64,000 bases of DNA from Panaeolus papilionaceus (GCA_015501605.1 JADNRZ010000006.1:1426001-1490000); one strand, 5' to 3'; numbered from the stretch's first letter, positions 21,226 to 32,914 are shown. Numbers and translations: made by a program. The notes: generated from the sequence alone by a model not told the origin.

Positions 21226-23435
21226 TTAGAATTCATACCCTTGGTTCCGAGTGCCCTCAACCAATTCACGGTGGGCATCCGATCGGGGAACTATGTCACA
21301 TTGGAATGATGATTTGTGGCTAATTGAACTAAGTCAACCTGTGCAGCCATTTATCTTTAAGAAATGCACTCACGAAACCACTCCGACCTCCTCCATATGG
21401 TCATCGATTTCAATATCGTTCCCATCTATATCTTGCTTTTTGCGTATTGTAAAGCACGTTAGAATCGATGTCATTGTCAGCCAAGACTGATAATGAATTT
21501 TTGGTAAGCCTTTTCATAATACTGCTCCATGTGTCTACTCACCATTTCATTCGCCACATGCTTCCCAGCACAAACCCTGGAGAGGTGTATAAGCATTAAT
21601 TCGTTGATATCCTCTTTTTATCTCTAGGAGCCGCTCACCTTCTGCCGAACCCATATGCCATAATTCTGTCATCAATTACCTCGCCCTGTTCATCCAAAAA
21701 CCTCTCGGGTTTGAATGTCATTGGGTTCGGATAGCGTGTTTCATCGTGATTCATTGCCCTGGATAATGAACCCATCAGGTAAGTCATTCAGTTTGAGAAT
21801 CTAGCTTTACCAGATATTTCCGAGGATGATAGTTCCTATGTTAAGCTCTCAATAAATGCTTCGAATTGTGTAGACAATCGACACACCTTTGGGAATAAAG
21901 TATCCCTTGTACCAATCGTCCTCAGAAGTGGCATGCGGAAGGCTCATCGGAACAGGAGGGCACCTTCTGAGAACCTCGCGATACAGGGCGTCGGTGTAAG
22001 GCAGTACTGCTTTATCTTCAAAGCTTGGAAGGCGTGTGCCAATTACGCGATCCACTTCAGCTTGAGCTTGAGCTTGGACATCAGGATGGGTAGCCATGAA
22101 ATATATGAAACTCAAAATCGCGGATATGGTCTGTAAATTATGCTACGCGTGAGTGAATGCGGCCGTGAAATTGGAAGTCCATGGGCTCACTGTGTCAGAT
22201 GCGGCTAATAGTAATGAGAGATAAAATATAACACAAGCTTAGCACTCCATACCCAGAATCAACAAAATCAGACTGGGAATCGAAACGTACCAACATAAAT
22301 TGTATTTGCAACATTGATTGTTGCTTCCTCTTCCTCCTCTGAAGCGCCAGTACTTCTCTTCTTTTCCATGAAGTTTCCCACTAATGAGGGAATTGCTGTG
22401 CCGTTTCGCTTCGAGAAAAGGGGAGTAAAACGAGGTTTCGCGAAAGGCAAAATAATAACATACAAGGTCTCGTCGAAGGGCATCCAGTGGAATCCGCTTG
22501 ACTTCTTGAGTAAGTCTCCAAGCCTCTTTGGAAAGCCGTTGTGTCCATGTCCATGGAACATACTTGAGCGGAGGAAAGACGTTGGCAAAGCTACCCCCAG
22601 GAGAAATAACTTTAATTCCCGAATCGAACCCTCGATCAGCAGCCTTGATCACAGGATCATCGAGGGACTTGGCTTCATATCCATACATAGTGGCCAGCGC
22701 TACCGAGATGGAAAGTCTGGATGGTTATAACACTCGAATCATCAGCAAAATCTCATAACCGAATAATAAACAGGCGACTCGCAGCTTATTATGACCCTCG
22801 AAATTATCCGGGGAGTCCAACAGTCCCAACAGCATGTCGTGAATCTTTCGTTTCTGGATGGGGTAAAATTGCTGCGACGTTCCCGCTTTGAAATTTTGTT
22901 GGCAGATTCGACGATGCATTCTCCAGTATTCACCATAGGGGAAGAGGGCGACGTTATATTCCCATCCAACCCTGCGTGGTTGACGTTATTGAGATAGATA
23001 AAAGAAACGTTGTATAAAACGATGACTTACATCTCTGTCGTGGCCAAAAAGGGCCTATCAGAGTAAATCCTTGCTCTGTTCTCAAAGAGCTCGTCGGCGT
23101 CCTCTCGGCCATTGATCACGATGATCCTTTGTCCCAAAGCGTAGAAATGAAGGAGGCTGCCTAAAGGGCGGCGAGTGAGTTGGTGCGAGAAAGATGCCGA
23201 CGTCGTCTATAGGTAGTAAAATAATAGGCTCACTGTTGAAATACTTCGACCACTTCCAGTAAATACTTGATGCGTCTTTGAGGGGTATATCAAGTAAATT
23301 GCCAATGAGGAAACGCGGTTTGGGCCCAGGCGGGAAAAGGTGACGCTCGTCTTTTGAGGTAAGGACTTTGATGCTGGCAGCGACAACGACCGCACCCGTA
23401 AGAGAAACTAGGACAGTTAGTGGTCGATCCATCAT
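21226..23435 (-). CDS. Cytochrome P450 monooxygenase (copy 2)
   Basis: A paralogue of the P450 at 17159-19324 with the same order of motifs. ATG at 23435 opens an N-terminal anchor (LTVLVSLTGAVVVAASIKVL), then LFPPGPKPRFLIGNLLD and helix C with ECIVESANKISK-type codons in a spliced frame. The I-helix GAASDTTIS again needs a 14-nt microexon (22191-22204). The K-helix is YREVLRRCPP, followed by ERFLDEQGE, and the heme loop FGFGRRVCAGKHV is split by an intron at the same Arg. The C-terminal exon ends at TAA 21226-21228. Exon boundaries match copy 1, which points to tandem duplication. Substrate unknown. Confidence 0.9.
22191..22204 (-). other. 14-nt microexon in P450 copy 2
   Basis: CCGCATCTGACACA on the minus strand, between a TAG acceptor and a GTGAGC donor. 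It matches the copy-1 microexon in length, phase and encoded Ala-Ser-Asp-Thr. Confidence 0.75.
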
Positions 23436-25991
23436 GGCTATGGGTGACCAAGGTGAAGTCGAAAACGAAAAGGGGGAGAAGTATGCTCACTTAAGTATAT
23501 CGAACAGGATGAGAATGACATAAATTCTACCTGCTCTTAGTCAAGTACCTCTCCCTGCTGACTGTCGTCGAAGAATGAATATCAAGATCTTTGGAACTGT
23601 TTCTGTTGGGAATCGGGAGTACATGTGTATACACTCATCACAAGACTGTCTGATCCCCAAGTCAAGTTTCCAATCCTGTCAGCGCCCACGCAGTTCCAAA
23701 CGACCGAATCTACCGGGACATTGAAGGTTATAGTCGAAAATGTAAATAGCATCCTTCTCAGGTTCGCAATACTCCATCCGTTTGACAATGTCAATGCCCA
23801 ACGTCAGCGGGAAAGCCTATGGCTGCTTATGTATTTCTGGCCACCCAGCCTTCATCCTAAGCAAACAAGCACGGCCCGAGAGCGATAGAACAATGGGAAG
23901 AGATGTCAGCGATGTCAGAATTGGCCAAGGGGCGTTGGAGGAAGCTGACATGCCTGCCCCCAGGGTCAGAAGAGTCGCAATGTGGAGAGAGCTCCCTTGT
24001 AATGCACATCAAGACTATAATTAAATGTAATTATCTTGGTCTATTTACCCAAATTTGAGTCACGCCAGCGCTTATGCCCGATCGCCAGTGCGAGCTACGC
24101 TTTGATTTGGGTTGAAGTATTCCGCCACGACCTCCCCGCTTTCAATGGGCTTATGAGATATAAACTGTCTCACAGCCTATTATGCACGACACACATGAGT
24201 ATTCTCGCCTATACCAACACCGATTCACTTCTCGATTACCTCTCCAAGGTAGAAGGACATTCTTGCAATAATTTGAGCTTAGAAACGAGAATTGGGATCG
24301 AAATTTGAATACATGAAGAGCTTACCTCCCATGCACCCTGAATGGGGTTCGCCCCACATTGACAGTTCTGACTCCTTGGAAGCAGGGTGCAATTAATGGA
24401 GTGGACCAGGTGGTGACATCGGCGGGAGAATATGGGTTGTCTTCCTTGCAATTATCGGAGCATCCATGGGATTCCATTCACGGTAGGACTGTAAGGCCCT
24501 CGCCTATAATCAATTACAGCCGTGGGGATGGTCATCTCATGTCAATGTCATCGAATTGCGCACAAAGGGTATTATAGGTCAATCGTGCCTGTCGTCTTCG
24601 TGTTGACGATAACAGTCGATAACGAAATCAGGCGGATTATCTCTACCAACACATCTGCATGAGAGAAATGGAGAGACTGCATTGGTGCACCTTTGTGCTG
24701 GTGCGAATCTGTCAAAGGTGCCATCGCCGATTATAAGGGAGAGGATGGCGATTTGTGTCCGGCATATTATCTCCACATAGACGACTCAACCGCGCTGTTG
24801 CATTGAAATACACGGACCATATAGTTATCCTTCTCCGCAGCGTGTATGTAAGATATCTGTACAATTTCAAACAGAGTGGAGGCATTAAGTCCAAAGAGAG
24901 GTCCCCGCAGCAAGAGAATTCAGATCGTTGCTGATTCCATCGAGCTCGCGTCATTGGACGAAGGGGTATCATTTGAATGGTTATTATCCCTTGACCGCGA
25001 ATTATACACTACAAGTATTGACGCCTGATGTTTCTAGAAATGTGTCTTGGTGCTGTATGCTGAGAGTCTGAGCGCACAAACAGTCTAATGGTGTTTATTA
25101 CTGTTCCTGTGTCGAGCTGAGCAGAATACAGCGCACAGTTTTGGCAGAACCTAGTTCACAGCAAGCCTTAGTAGTGCCTCGGTGTATATTTTCCAAGAAC
25201 GGCCATTCGCCAGCACTGATTGACAGATCTAGTGCGGACGAGGATATTTGCGTCCACGAGTACAAGTCGGGAGAGAGCTGGAGATCTGTCGTGTAGTTCA
25301 TCTATTTCTGGGTAGGATGAGGACTTTTATTGGCGCACCGCTTTATTAGTGAGTTTTAACGTCAAATGTGCAGCGTTTTTTGTAGAACTTGTCGATGTGG
25401 AACTTGATGCAAGCAAGGATTCTGAATGAACTCGAACCAAGGCCAAGGCCGTGTGAAAAGATAGGTATCATATGACACACAAATATAGAAAGACTTTCGC
25501 ACATTTGTATGGCCCATTTGATTGGACAATGTGCCTTCCTCTCCTTTGTGCGGACCAGGGTCCAGCTTGTCTAGCAGAGCTTACATAGAGTCGATTCTGA
25601 CATAAAAATAGTGCTCTGAAGTCATGATTGCTGGAATCTATGCATACATTTTCCCGTATTGTTTGACATCGTGAGTCTGTGAACCTACATATGTAAATTT
25701 GAGTCCTAACATATCGGCGGAAGTCACTGATGCTGTATCTGCACCGCCTCCAGGAAACAAATTCTATGACCTCTGCTTAAATAATTTAAAAATGCTGAAA
25801 TGAAGAGCCGACGGGGATTGCACCCCGCTATGTGTCATGACCTTGCTGTGAATGTAGTGCGCAGGTAAGGCTATTCTGACAGGAAGCGATGCCAAAAGTG
25901 GAACGAATCAAAGGGTTTGTAACACGCCGTATACAGATGGCCTATACAAAGGTTGGCTCCAGTTTCGTCATTCTATCCTTACACCACCATC
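23436..25991. other. Intergenic region, no gene recognised
   Basis: About 2.5 kb without a supported gene. A minus-strand stretch at 23640-23850 is open and reads IDIVKRMEYCEPEKDAIYIF, but no extension, start or family could be established. At 25806-25835 a perfect 5-bp stem resembles a tRNA T-arm but no complete tRNA can be folded. Confidence 0.45.
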
Positions 25992-27218
25992 ATGAACCTT
26001 CCCAGCGAATTTCACTCACCGCCACCACTGTATCAAGAATTGCCCCCAACGAATCCTGGAACGTCGGCTGGGCTTGTTGATCACCAACCACAAAGGACGC
26101 AGAGGGAAAGAGAGGATAGACGAGAGGCATTCCGTATACAGCAGGAACAGGACTTAAGGGATCTTCAAGAACAGTCTCGTCGAAAAAAGCGAGAGCAGCA
26201 GGCAGAACTTCTAAGAAAGAGGGAGCAGCAACAGCACAAGTCACATCATTTTCGACATGGCCCAAGAGAAGATAATAAACGCGTTAATGACGAAAGACGA
26301 CGGGCGCATCTCAAAGATATTGCACATACGACTCTTCTAGCTATAAATGACGAGTTCATTGATGTACCCGACCCAGCTACACGTTCCATCAAACGATATC
26401 CTATGGGTGGGCAATCCCGCCGTGTTGAACGACGGACGGCCTTTTATTCTCCAGACCACCCAGATCTCGTAAATTGGGAGCAGCGTAACTCCGATGGTTC
26501 TCCTTTCATCCCTCACGATGGGCCACCTGTCAGAATCCTTATCCAACAAGTCTCGACTCTTCAGGGTGCTCGATATTTGTCAGGGCATTATCCCCAAAGC
26601 AAGCTAGGTGTACTAAACTTTGCATCGGCAACACGTCCAGGGGGTGGCTTCCAAAATGGTGCACAAGCGCAGGAAGAATCCTTAGCGCGTTCTTCAAATC
26701 TTTTCATCTCACTATCGTCTCATAATGCCTCCCCCTTTTACAACATTCATCGTCATAGCGAATATGGTGGCTACTATACTCATTCCATGGTCTACTCGCC
26801 AGCCGTCTCTGTATTCCGGGACGACGATGGCGGTTGGCATGCGCCAATGAAGCTGGACGTCTTGACTAGTCCTGCTGTCAATGCGGGGCATGTGCGGAAC
26901 TCACATCGTTTACCCAAACATGAAATGGAAAACGGAATCAAAGAAGTTATGAAGGAGCGAATGGCTCGCATACTAGCTTTATTCGAGAAGCAACGAATAA
27001 ATTGCCTAGTACTAGGATCTTTCGGGACAGGGGTATTTCAAAACGATGTGCGTACCGTGGCGAGGATATGGAAAGAGCTACTAGTAGATCCTGGAGCACG
27101 ATTCCGAACCTCATTCCAAGTCGTCGTATTTGCCGTTCCAGACCCCAAAGTCCACTCAAAATTCTCGTCAGAGTTCTCGTCGAACTGTGGATTCACATTC
27201 TGGGGCATGTGGAAGTGA
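25992..27218 (+). CDS. Microbial-type poly(ADP-ribose) glycohydrolase (copy 1)
   Basis: A single-exon gene of 408 residues from ATG 25992, in a CACCATCATG context. The N-terminal third is Arg/Glu/Gln-rich and probably coiled coil. The catalytic macrodomain follows with the PARG signature PGGGFQNGAQAQEESLAR (tandem Glu after GGG). Other landmarks are LGVLNFASATRPGGG, YYTHSMVYSPAVSVFRD, LTSPAVNAGHVR and the C-terminal VLGSFGTGVFQNDVRTVA. These match the TIGR02452/DUF2263 (PARG_cat) family, which hydrolyses poly(ADP-ribose) chains to ADP-ribose in the nucleus or cytosol. All catalytic-loop residues are present. It lies head to tail with a second copy, and no partner PARP is in the window. Confidence 0.85.
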   Translation: MNLPSEFHSPPPLYQELPPTNPGTSAGLVDHQPQRTQREREDRREAFRIQQEQDLRDLQEQSRRKKREQQAELLRKREQQQHKSHHFRHGPREDNKRVNDERRRAHLKDIAHTTLLAINDEFIDVPDPATRSIKRYPMGGQSRRVERRTAFYSPDHPDLVNWEQRNSDGSPFIPHDGPPVRILIQQVSTLQGARYLSGHYPQSKLGVLNFASATRPGGGFQNGAQAQEESLARSSNLFISLSSHNASPFYNIHRHSEYGGYYTHSMVYSPAVSVFRDDDGGWHAPMKLDVLTSPAVNAGHVRNSHRLPKHEMENGIKEVMKERMARILALFEKQRINCLVLGSFGTGVFQNDVRTVARIWKELLVDPGARFRTSFQVVVFAVPDPKVHSKFSSEFSSNCGFTFWGMWK

Positions 27219-27858
27219 TTATTACCAGCGACCCATGCCTCTTCGCACCTCTCCATCATGCCCCATCACCCACGATCCACCCATGATTCAGATGTTGTCA
27301 CGACTCGGACCCTTCTCATTGTATTTTATCAATTGTCACCGTCTGATTTATCCCAGCCTGTGCGTTTCCATGCTGACCTTTCCACGGACTATACATGTTA
27401 TGTAGACTATTAGTATTGTAAAATAGCTATTATCCATGATGTTGCTTATCATTCATTTGTTATGCTCAAGATTTTGCAACCTTCAGTTTGACATTCTGAG
27501 AGAGAAGAAACGCGCTTCCAATGCTATCGGCGGAGTGGCTGTGCTAAAAAGTATCACGAACTACAGCGAACCACACAATCAACAGCTTGAAAATAAACCT
27601 GTCTGCCGTCCGTCTGAAATGACGCCCAACATCCAATTCGGCGCCTATTGGCCTTCTTTTATCTCTTATCACATCCATCTGCTAGTCTTTTGGGTTCAGA
27701 TTCCATATCCTTCAAATTTCACTCGCAGGTCGTCCTATTTCAGGATCCCGTGTTAGATTTAGGTCATAATAGGATTTGGAAGCTAACCCTGTGCCCACTC
27801 TATCTTCTGCACAAAACAATCAGAGCAACAGCAAGAAGGCGAAATTACGGGGATAAAC
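27219..27858. other. Intergenic spacer between PARG copies
   Basis: About 640 bases with no supported gene. It should hold the terminator of copy 1 and promoter of copy 2. No obvious TATA box or repeat. Confidence 0.5.
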
Positions 27859-30245
27859 ATGCCTTTGTAAGTGTCCTTGACTTATTTATGACATCCGATT
27901 GATGTCTGGTTGTACCGTCTTGTGGTATGATAGAGACAATGCAGAATTGGATACATCGCAGGACAATGTACATCTACCAGGCGAGTGGCCATCTAGTGAT
28001 GCACAACCATCCTATGAGCCCTATCGGCATCGCCGAAGGCCTCGTCGTGGTCGATATCAGCCAACAAACACAGCATACCGCCTTTCTCGAGAAGAGCTTC
28101 GCGAGATGGCTCTTGTGACTCTTGGCTCACTTGATGATGGGTTTTACACCTACCACTCTCACGGAAACGAGATCAAAGTGGACCTGAAGGACGCGATTGA
28201 ATGGGTGACAAAAGAGACGAGCTATTTTGGACCTGATTGGGATGGCGAGGCAGATGGTGAAAGGGTTTTACCTGAGGAGGAAGAGGCAGGGCAGAGCGCA
28301 GTGGAGGCACAGGAGGACGCAGGGGACATCTCATCTGTCACGGAAATGGATTCCGGTGTCGCTGACATTGCAACACCAGGGGCATCTGAAGCCGCAGATA
28401 ACGCGTCTGGAACTGCGCAGGAGATTAGCACCAAGCTGCAGGAGATATCCACCCCATCATCCACAAATGATGATCCCTCGCAGCAAACGTCAAACCTTTC
28501 CGTTGCCGATAAACATCCTGTCATCCATGCGGAGAAATTTTTATTAGAAACCCATAGGGAGATCCCATCCAACGTCAAGACAAGAATTGTGATCGCAGAA
28601 TACTCAACACTCATCGGGACACGCAAACTCCATCACCTGCTCGAACACGACGAAAACGTCAAGAACAAGACAATCGGCGTTCTCAACTTCGCATCAGCTA
28701 AAAAACCAGGGGGTGGATTTTTGAATGGTGCTCAGGCTCAGGTGCGGTATTTTGTCGTTTTGACTTTTTCCATGGACTAACGGAATTTTGGGGGTTATAT
28801 TCCAGGAAGAATCCCTAGCCCGTGTCTCGACACTTTACCCGTCACTTCTTACCCCTACTGCCCAAAGGTTTTATGGACACTGGCAGGCTGATCCCGACAA
28901 CGCCTTTTACACCCATTCCATCGTCTACTCCCCATCCGTCGCGTTCTTCAGAAACGATAAGGGTGATTGGAAGGCACCCATCGTCGCCGACATCCTCACG
29001 TGTGCCGCTGTCAACGCAGGCGAGGTCCGAGATCGCATCAAGTGGGACCATGAGCAACGGGAGATGGATGAACGCGCCCAGGAGGCAGCTCAAGCCATGT
29101 GGAGGTTGGCTGAGAAGAGGAAGGCGGAGGAACATGTGATTAGGAAGGAAGAAATGAAGAGGTTGAAGGATGTCCGAGCGGAAATGGAAGGTGCTGCAAA
29201 TGAGTTGGATCGGTCATTGAAGATGCTACAGGACCAGAGCGAGAAGAGGGCGAGCGACGAACCTGAGGTGAAGGATGGGGACGGCATGGATGTTGACGAG
29301 CAGGAAACACAGCGTGCGGTTGAGATTGGCGAACAAATTTTTAAAGTGGAAACCCACAGGGAAGATATCCAGGAGAGGATTGCCGAGGTCGATAGGGAAA
29401 TTGCACAATTAGCGGAGGAACTCAGCGACACCCATGTTCAAACACCAGATGTGTTTATGAGCATGGAGAAGGAGCTCAAGAAGGATATGGATGGCGCGGT
29501 GCTCAAAGGGGATCACAACATGGGAAGCGACGCTCCTGGACCTGACTTTGATCCCCCACCTTCAGTAGGCGAGCCAGAAGCAAGCACAGAAGTGCCACCA
29601 GTCGAAACCATAACAGACAAGCTCTCTGAGGCCGACAATCCATTCGCTTCCCCTGAGGACCAACACGGTCTTCCACCTGTAACAGAGCCAACCGAACTTC
29701 CCCTTCCAGCATCGCCCTCGACTGGCATGACTCTTGAGGACGCCGAAGTGTTGATCACATCGGAAATGAAGGAAAGGATCTTCCGTATCTTGAAGGTATT
29801 CCAAAAACAAGGAGCACAACACCTTGTGTTGGGTAGTTTTGGAACGGGTGTTTTCCAGAATGAGGTGGACGTCGTCGCTGAAATTTTCCGAGAGCTTCTT
29901 GTTGGCCCCCCGGGAACGGCCTCCTCTGCTAACAATCAGGACAATGGACAGCAAGCACCATTCAAGGATGTCTTTTCCAACGTCACTTTCGCCATTTTGG
30001 GAGGCGCTACTGTTCGGGTCTTTGAAAGCGTGTTTGATGGTGTCTCGGAAAAGGATGAAGAGGTCATTGGAGGAAGTGATGAGGACGAACCAATGGGAGG
30101 TGGCGAAGAGGTACTTCAGTATACGCCTTGGAGACAAGACGCTGCGGAAGTGACAGGAAATCAGCCAGAAACCAATACCGAATCAATGGAAGAAACTAAA
30201 ATGTCATCTCAAGAATCGGCTCCTACGTCACCTTCAATTCAATAA
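27859..30245 (+). CDS. Microbial-type poly(ADP-ribose) glycohydrolase with acidic insertion (copy 2)
   Basis: Three exons, 27859-27866, 27934-28741 and 28806-30245, give 751 residues; an unspliced start at ATG 27902 is the alternative. The second intron falls inside the catalytic signature: PGGGFLNGAQAQ then EESLARVSTLYP. Further landmarks are FYTHSIVYSPSVAFFRN, LTCAAVNAGEVRD and VLGSFGTGVFQNEVDVVAE. Compared with copy 1, about 250 acidic, coiled-coil-prone residues (EQREMDERAQEAAQAMWR, RKEEMKRLKDVRAEME) are inserted between the VNAGEVRD and ERIFRIL elements, plus an acidic Ser-rich insert before the catalytic core. The catalytic Glu pair is kept, so activity is likely. The insertion may be for protein binding (inference). 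Confidence 0.85.
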
Positions 30246-30836
30246 ATGAATTAATTTCATTCACGCCTTTCTTGCTTCATTAAAAATTATAATTGACTGA
30301 CTAGTTAACCGTGTATTTGTACGTACAGGATTTCATCCAACACACTTGTTGCTTTGTTTGGCGCCCTCTAATCAGGAAGTCTGTTTGGCGCTCAACCCTT
30401 TTTGCATTGTAGTGGCACAGCGCCAACAATTCCCTGTGCAACGGTGTACGGGCTATGGAAATTATTGCTAATTTAGGTAATTAAAATAGGCTCTGGCCTT
30501 CGCACCCTTTCCGCATCATAAGGGGATGGTGAAGATAGAAGCGAGCCTCGTGGCTTGAAGAGATATGACAAGAGTTGCAATGAAGTCCGCGCTTTCTATT
30601 TCCATCTTTGGCCCAGAGAATCCTGTACGCGAAACAGTGTCTCAAGGGCCGAACAAACGCGAGCCACTGTCGAGGCCACTTATGGATTCCAAAGGCGAAG
30701 ACAATGCGTCGCCGTTTACACATATAAACTGGTAACATTGGAACGACATTTTATATCACAACTCTTCTACATTCTATTGCCATCATCTCTACTGACTATC
30801 TCAACCTTAAACCTTCCACATTACCCAGTATCTGGT
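30246..30836. other. Intergenic region upstream of basic repeat protein
   Basis: About 590 bases. A minus/plus open frame continues from 30555 into the next gene, but it lacks coding features; the more likely start is ATG 30837. Nothing else recognised. Confidence 0.45.
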
Positions 30837-32411
30837 ATGGACTCCTTTAGGAAGCTTCGTACTAGAGTCTTCCCCGATAAAGAACGGTATGTCTTCGGTT
30901 TATGTTATCAGTTTAATGACATAACTAAACCTGTTTATTCGAACAGCGAACGGAAGAAAATCGTCCGGCGTTCTCATTCCTTGCCTCAAATGTCCCTGCA
31001 CCCACGGTACTTCGGCAGCACTCCCCTGACTGTCGAAAATATCAGGGTACACGTTCCGCTCAATACGTGTGACGCTCGTCAAGTCACCGAAGCCTCGCAT
31101 CATGGTAGACCTGACCGGACAGTCACCAATGGCGTTTCGTCCACTGCCGGGTCTCCACCTGGTACTGGGCCAATGGTAGCTAAGCCAACGCAGCCCAAGG
31201 CATATACTAGACCAACACAAGCTTCGCTAAACAAACCATTGCCTCCTATTCAAGTCGACCGCTCCACACCGCAGCGTACCAATCGTATTGCCCCTCGTAA
31301 GGTTGAAAAACCTGTTCCTGTGCCAATGCTCCAACCTTCGGCGACCCAGTACAGGAACATGGACATCATTAACCAGTTCCCAACTCCACCCAGACCATCA
31401 CTATCTAATTACCCAAGTTCGAGCCAATACCCGATCAATCACGCCGATAAAGAGCCATTACTCGCCCGTCAAATTCGTCGACCCACTGATCCAGCGGGTT
31501 TCATTCCCCCTCCTATTCCGGCGTTTGACACTCGAACGAGGATAAGAGAGATAAAGATTCAGATGTCTGAGCCCGACGCGGACCCATTCCGTCGTGTCAT
31601 TCCCAACTATGCGGTTTCTGGATCTACACCAAATCTGCTTCGGTCGTGGTCAACCTCGAACCGCACGGTGCAGCAGGATTTACCGAAATCATGGTCCGAA
31701 CTTGGTAGGTGGACCCGCTACCAGACCGACAGCTCTACATCGGAGCACATGGATGAAAGTACTCTACTGATGCGCCATAAAAACCTCTCATCAAAGAGCC
31801 TCGGTCCCAACGTGGTCTTTAAATCTGTCTCTTCCCGCCAGCCAGTTTTGGTTCACAAAAAATCATCATCATTCGCAACTCCTGGGTATTGGCCCGAGCC
31901 AAATCACCCAAGTCACATCCGTTTGGAATCAAATGCATCTGCTCCACCTCGCGTCGAACAAGTATCTCGATCCAACTCTCTCAGAGTTCCTCGCCTTGGG
32001 GTCAACACGCCCCAACATTATCACGATGATCCTGCCATGTTGTCCACGGGCAGCGCGCGAAGCGTACAGAGCAACATTTCGGCACTGAGTCGCGCAAAAA
32101 AGCTACCAAGGCGACCTCTCGAGCGGGATCCGCAGAACCCCAACATGATCTCTACAGGAAGCTCGAAGAGCTTCATGAGCATTAGGGACAACCTTGCTCC
32201 GCAGCCTCATCCTCAGTCTTCGCGCAACGTCCTGAGGAAGCCTACAAAGCCGCAGGATCCCAAGAAGCCCTCTTCTTCAAATATGCTCTCTACTGATAGC
32301 TCAAGGAGCATTTTCAGTACCAGGAGTAATCTGGTTCCAGAAAGCGAGAGAAAGCCTCGCCTAGACATCAAGCTCCCCACTCCCCTCCAGCCTTTTAAAC
32401 GACGCACATAA
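30837..32411 (+). CDS. Basic Ser/Pro-rich repeat protein, unknown
   Basis: Two exons, 30837-30886 and 30947-32411, give 504 residues. The 60-base intron (GTATGT..ACAG) is a multiple of three and has no stop, so an unspliced message would also be readable. Starting at ATG 30837 gives MDSFRKLRTRVFPDKER; a longer upstream frame to 30555 is treated as UTR. The protein is basic, disordered, Ser/Pro/Arg-rich, with several RSHSLP and RSWS-type phosphosite-like motifs. Near the C-terminus are three copies of a motif of the form AMLSTGSARSVQS, NMISTGSSKSFMS and NMLSTDSSRSIFS, spaced about 40 residues apart. No known domain; function not assignable. Confidence 0.6.
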   Translation: MDSFRKLRTRVFPDKERYVFGLCYQFNDITKPVYSNSERKKIVRRSHSLPQMSLHPRYFGSTPLTVENIRVHVPLNTCDARQVTEASHHGRPDRTVTNGVSSTAGSPPGTGPMVAKPTQPKAYTRPTQASLNKPLPPIQVDRSTPQRTNRIAPRKVEKPVPVPMLQPSATQYRNMDIINQFPTPPRPSLSNYPSSSQYPINHADKEPLLARQIRRPTDPAGFIPPPIPAFDTRTRIREIKIQMSEPDADPFRRVIPNYAVSGSTPNLLRSWSTSNRTVQQDLPKSWSELGRWTRYQTDSSTSEHMDESTLLMRHKNLSSKSLGPNVVFKSVSSRQPVLVHKKSSSFATPGYWPEPNHPSHIRLESNASAPPRVEQVSRSNSLRVPRLGVNTPQHYHDDPAMLSTGSARSVQSNISALSRAKKLPRRPLERDPQNPNMISTGSSKSFMSIRDNLAPQPHPQSSRNVLRKPTKPQDPKKPSSSNMLSTDSSRSIFSTRSNLVPESERKPRLDIKLPTPLQPFKRRT

Positions 32412-32914
32412 TCCGATTATCGAATTTCCTCCACTCATTTGTTTTACCTTATCTGGCTCCAGGAAAACATACACACGCTCCTTAGAATCATTTTCTCTAT
32501 TTAATTTATCTACTCTAGGTCTACCACACTCCTTATATTTCTGTTTCGTTCTATTCTCTTTGATGACCGTTGACTCCGACTCCATTGATGACCCCGATAC
32601 GATTGCTGATACTTTTTTATACTTCACATCCTCGATCTATATGGACTTTCATACTACATTTTGGAAATAAATAGGCATTGTTTTTATTGTTAATGTTATT
32701 TGTTTTGGAAAATACTGTGCAGGACTGTGGGCGTTAAGCGTTAAGCGCCTATCTTAGTATCTAAGCGACCGAAGCCATCAAAGTAATCATGTGACACAGC
32801 CTGAGTTATGACGTGTGTCAATGTCAAGTGTGTCAGCGTGTTGAGATCGGAATTTGTCGCTCTCCACCTCAATCTTAGCTTCTACGTGAATACCTTCTCC
32901 AAGCTGTAGCGCCC
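32412..32914. other. Intergenic region before TAPT1 gene
   Basis: About 500 bases. No gene seen; pyrimidine-rich leader just before 32915 fits a promoter/5' UTR. Confidence 0.5.

Noticed and set aside
25806..25880. tRNA-like segment on the minus strand
   Set aside because: A perfect CGGGG/CCCCG stem resembles a T-arm, but the loop is 6 rather than 7 bases, the B-box departs from GGTTCRANNCC, and no matching acceptor strand (GAGCCGA) is found at the expected distance.
30555..30836. Upstream in-frame extension of the basic repeat protein
   Set aside because: It is open, but the segment reads like a promoter/leader and the conserved-looking N-terminus MDSFRKLRTRVF starts at 30837.
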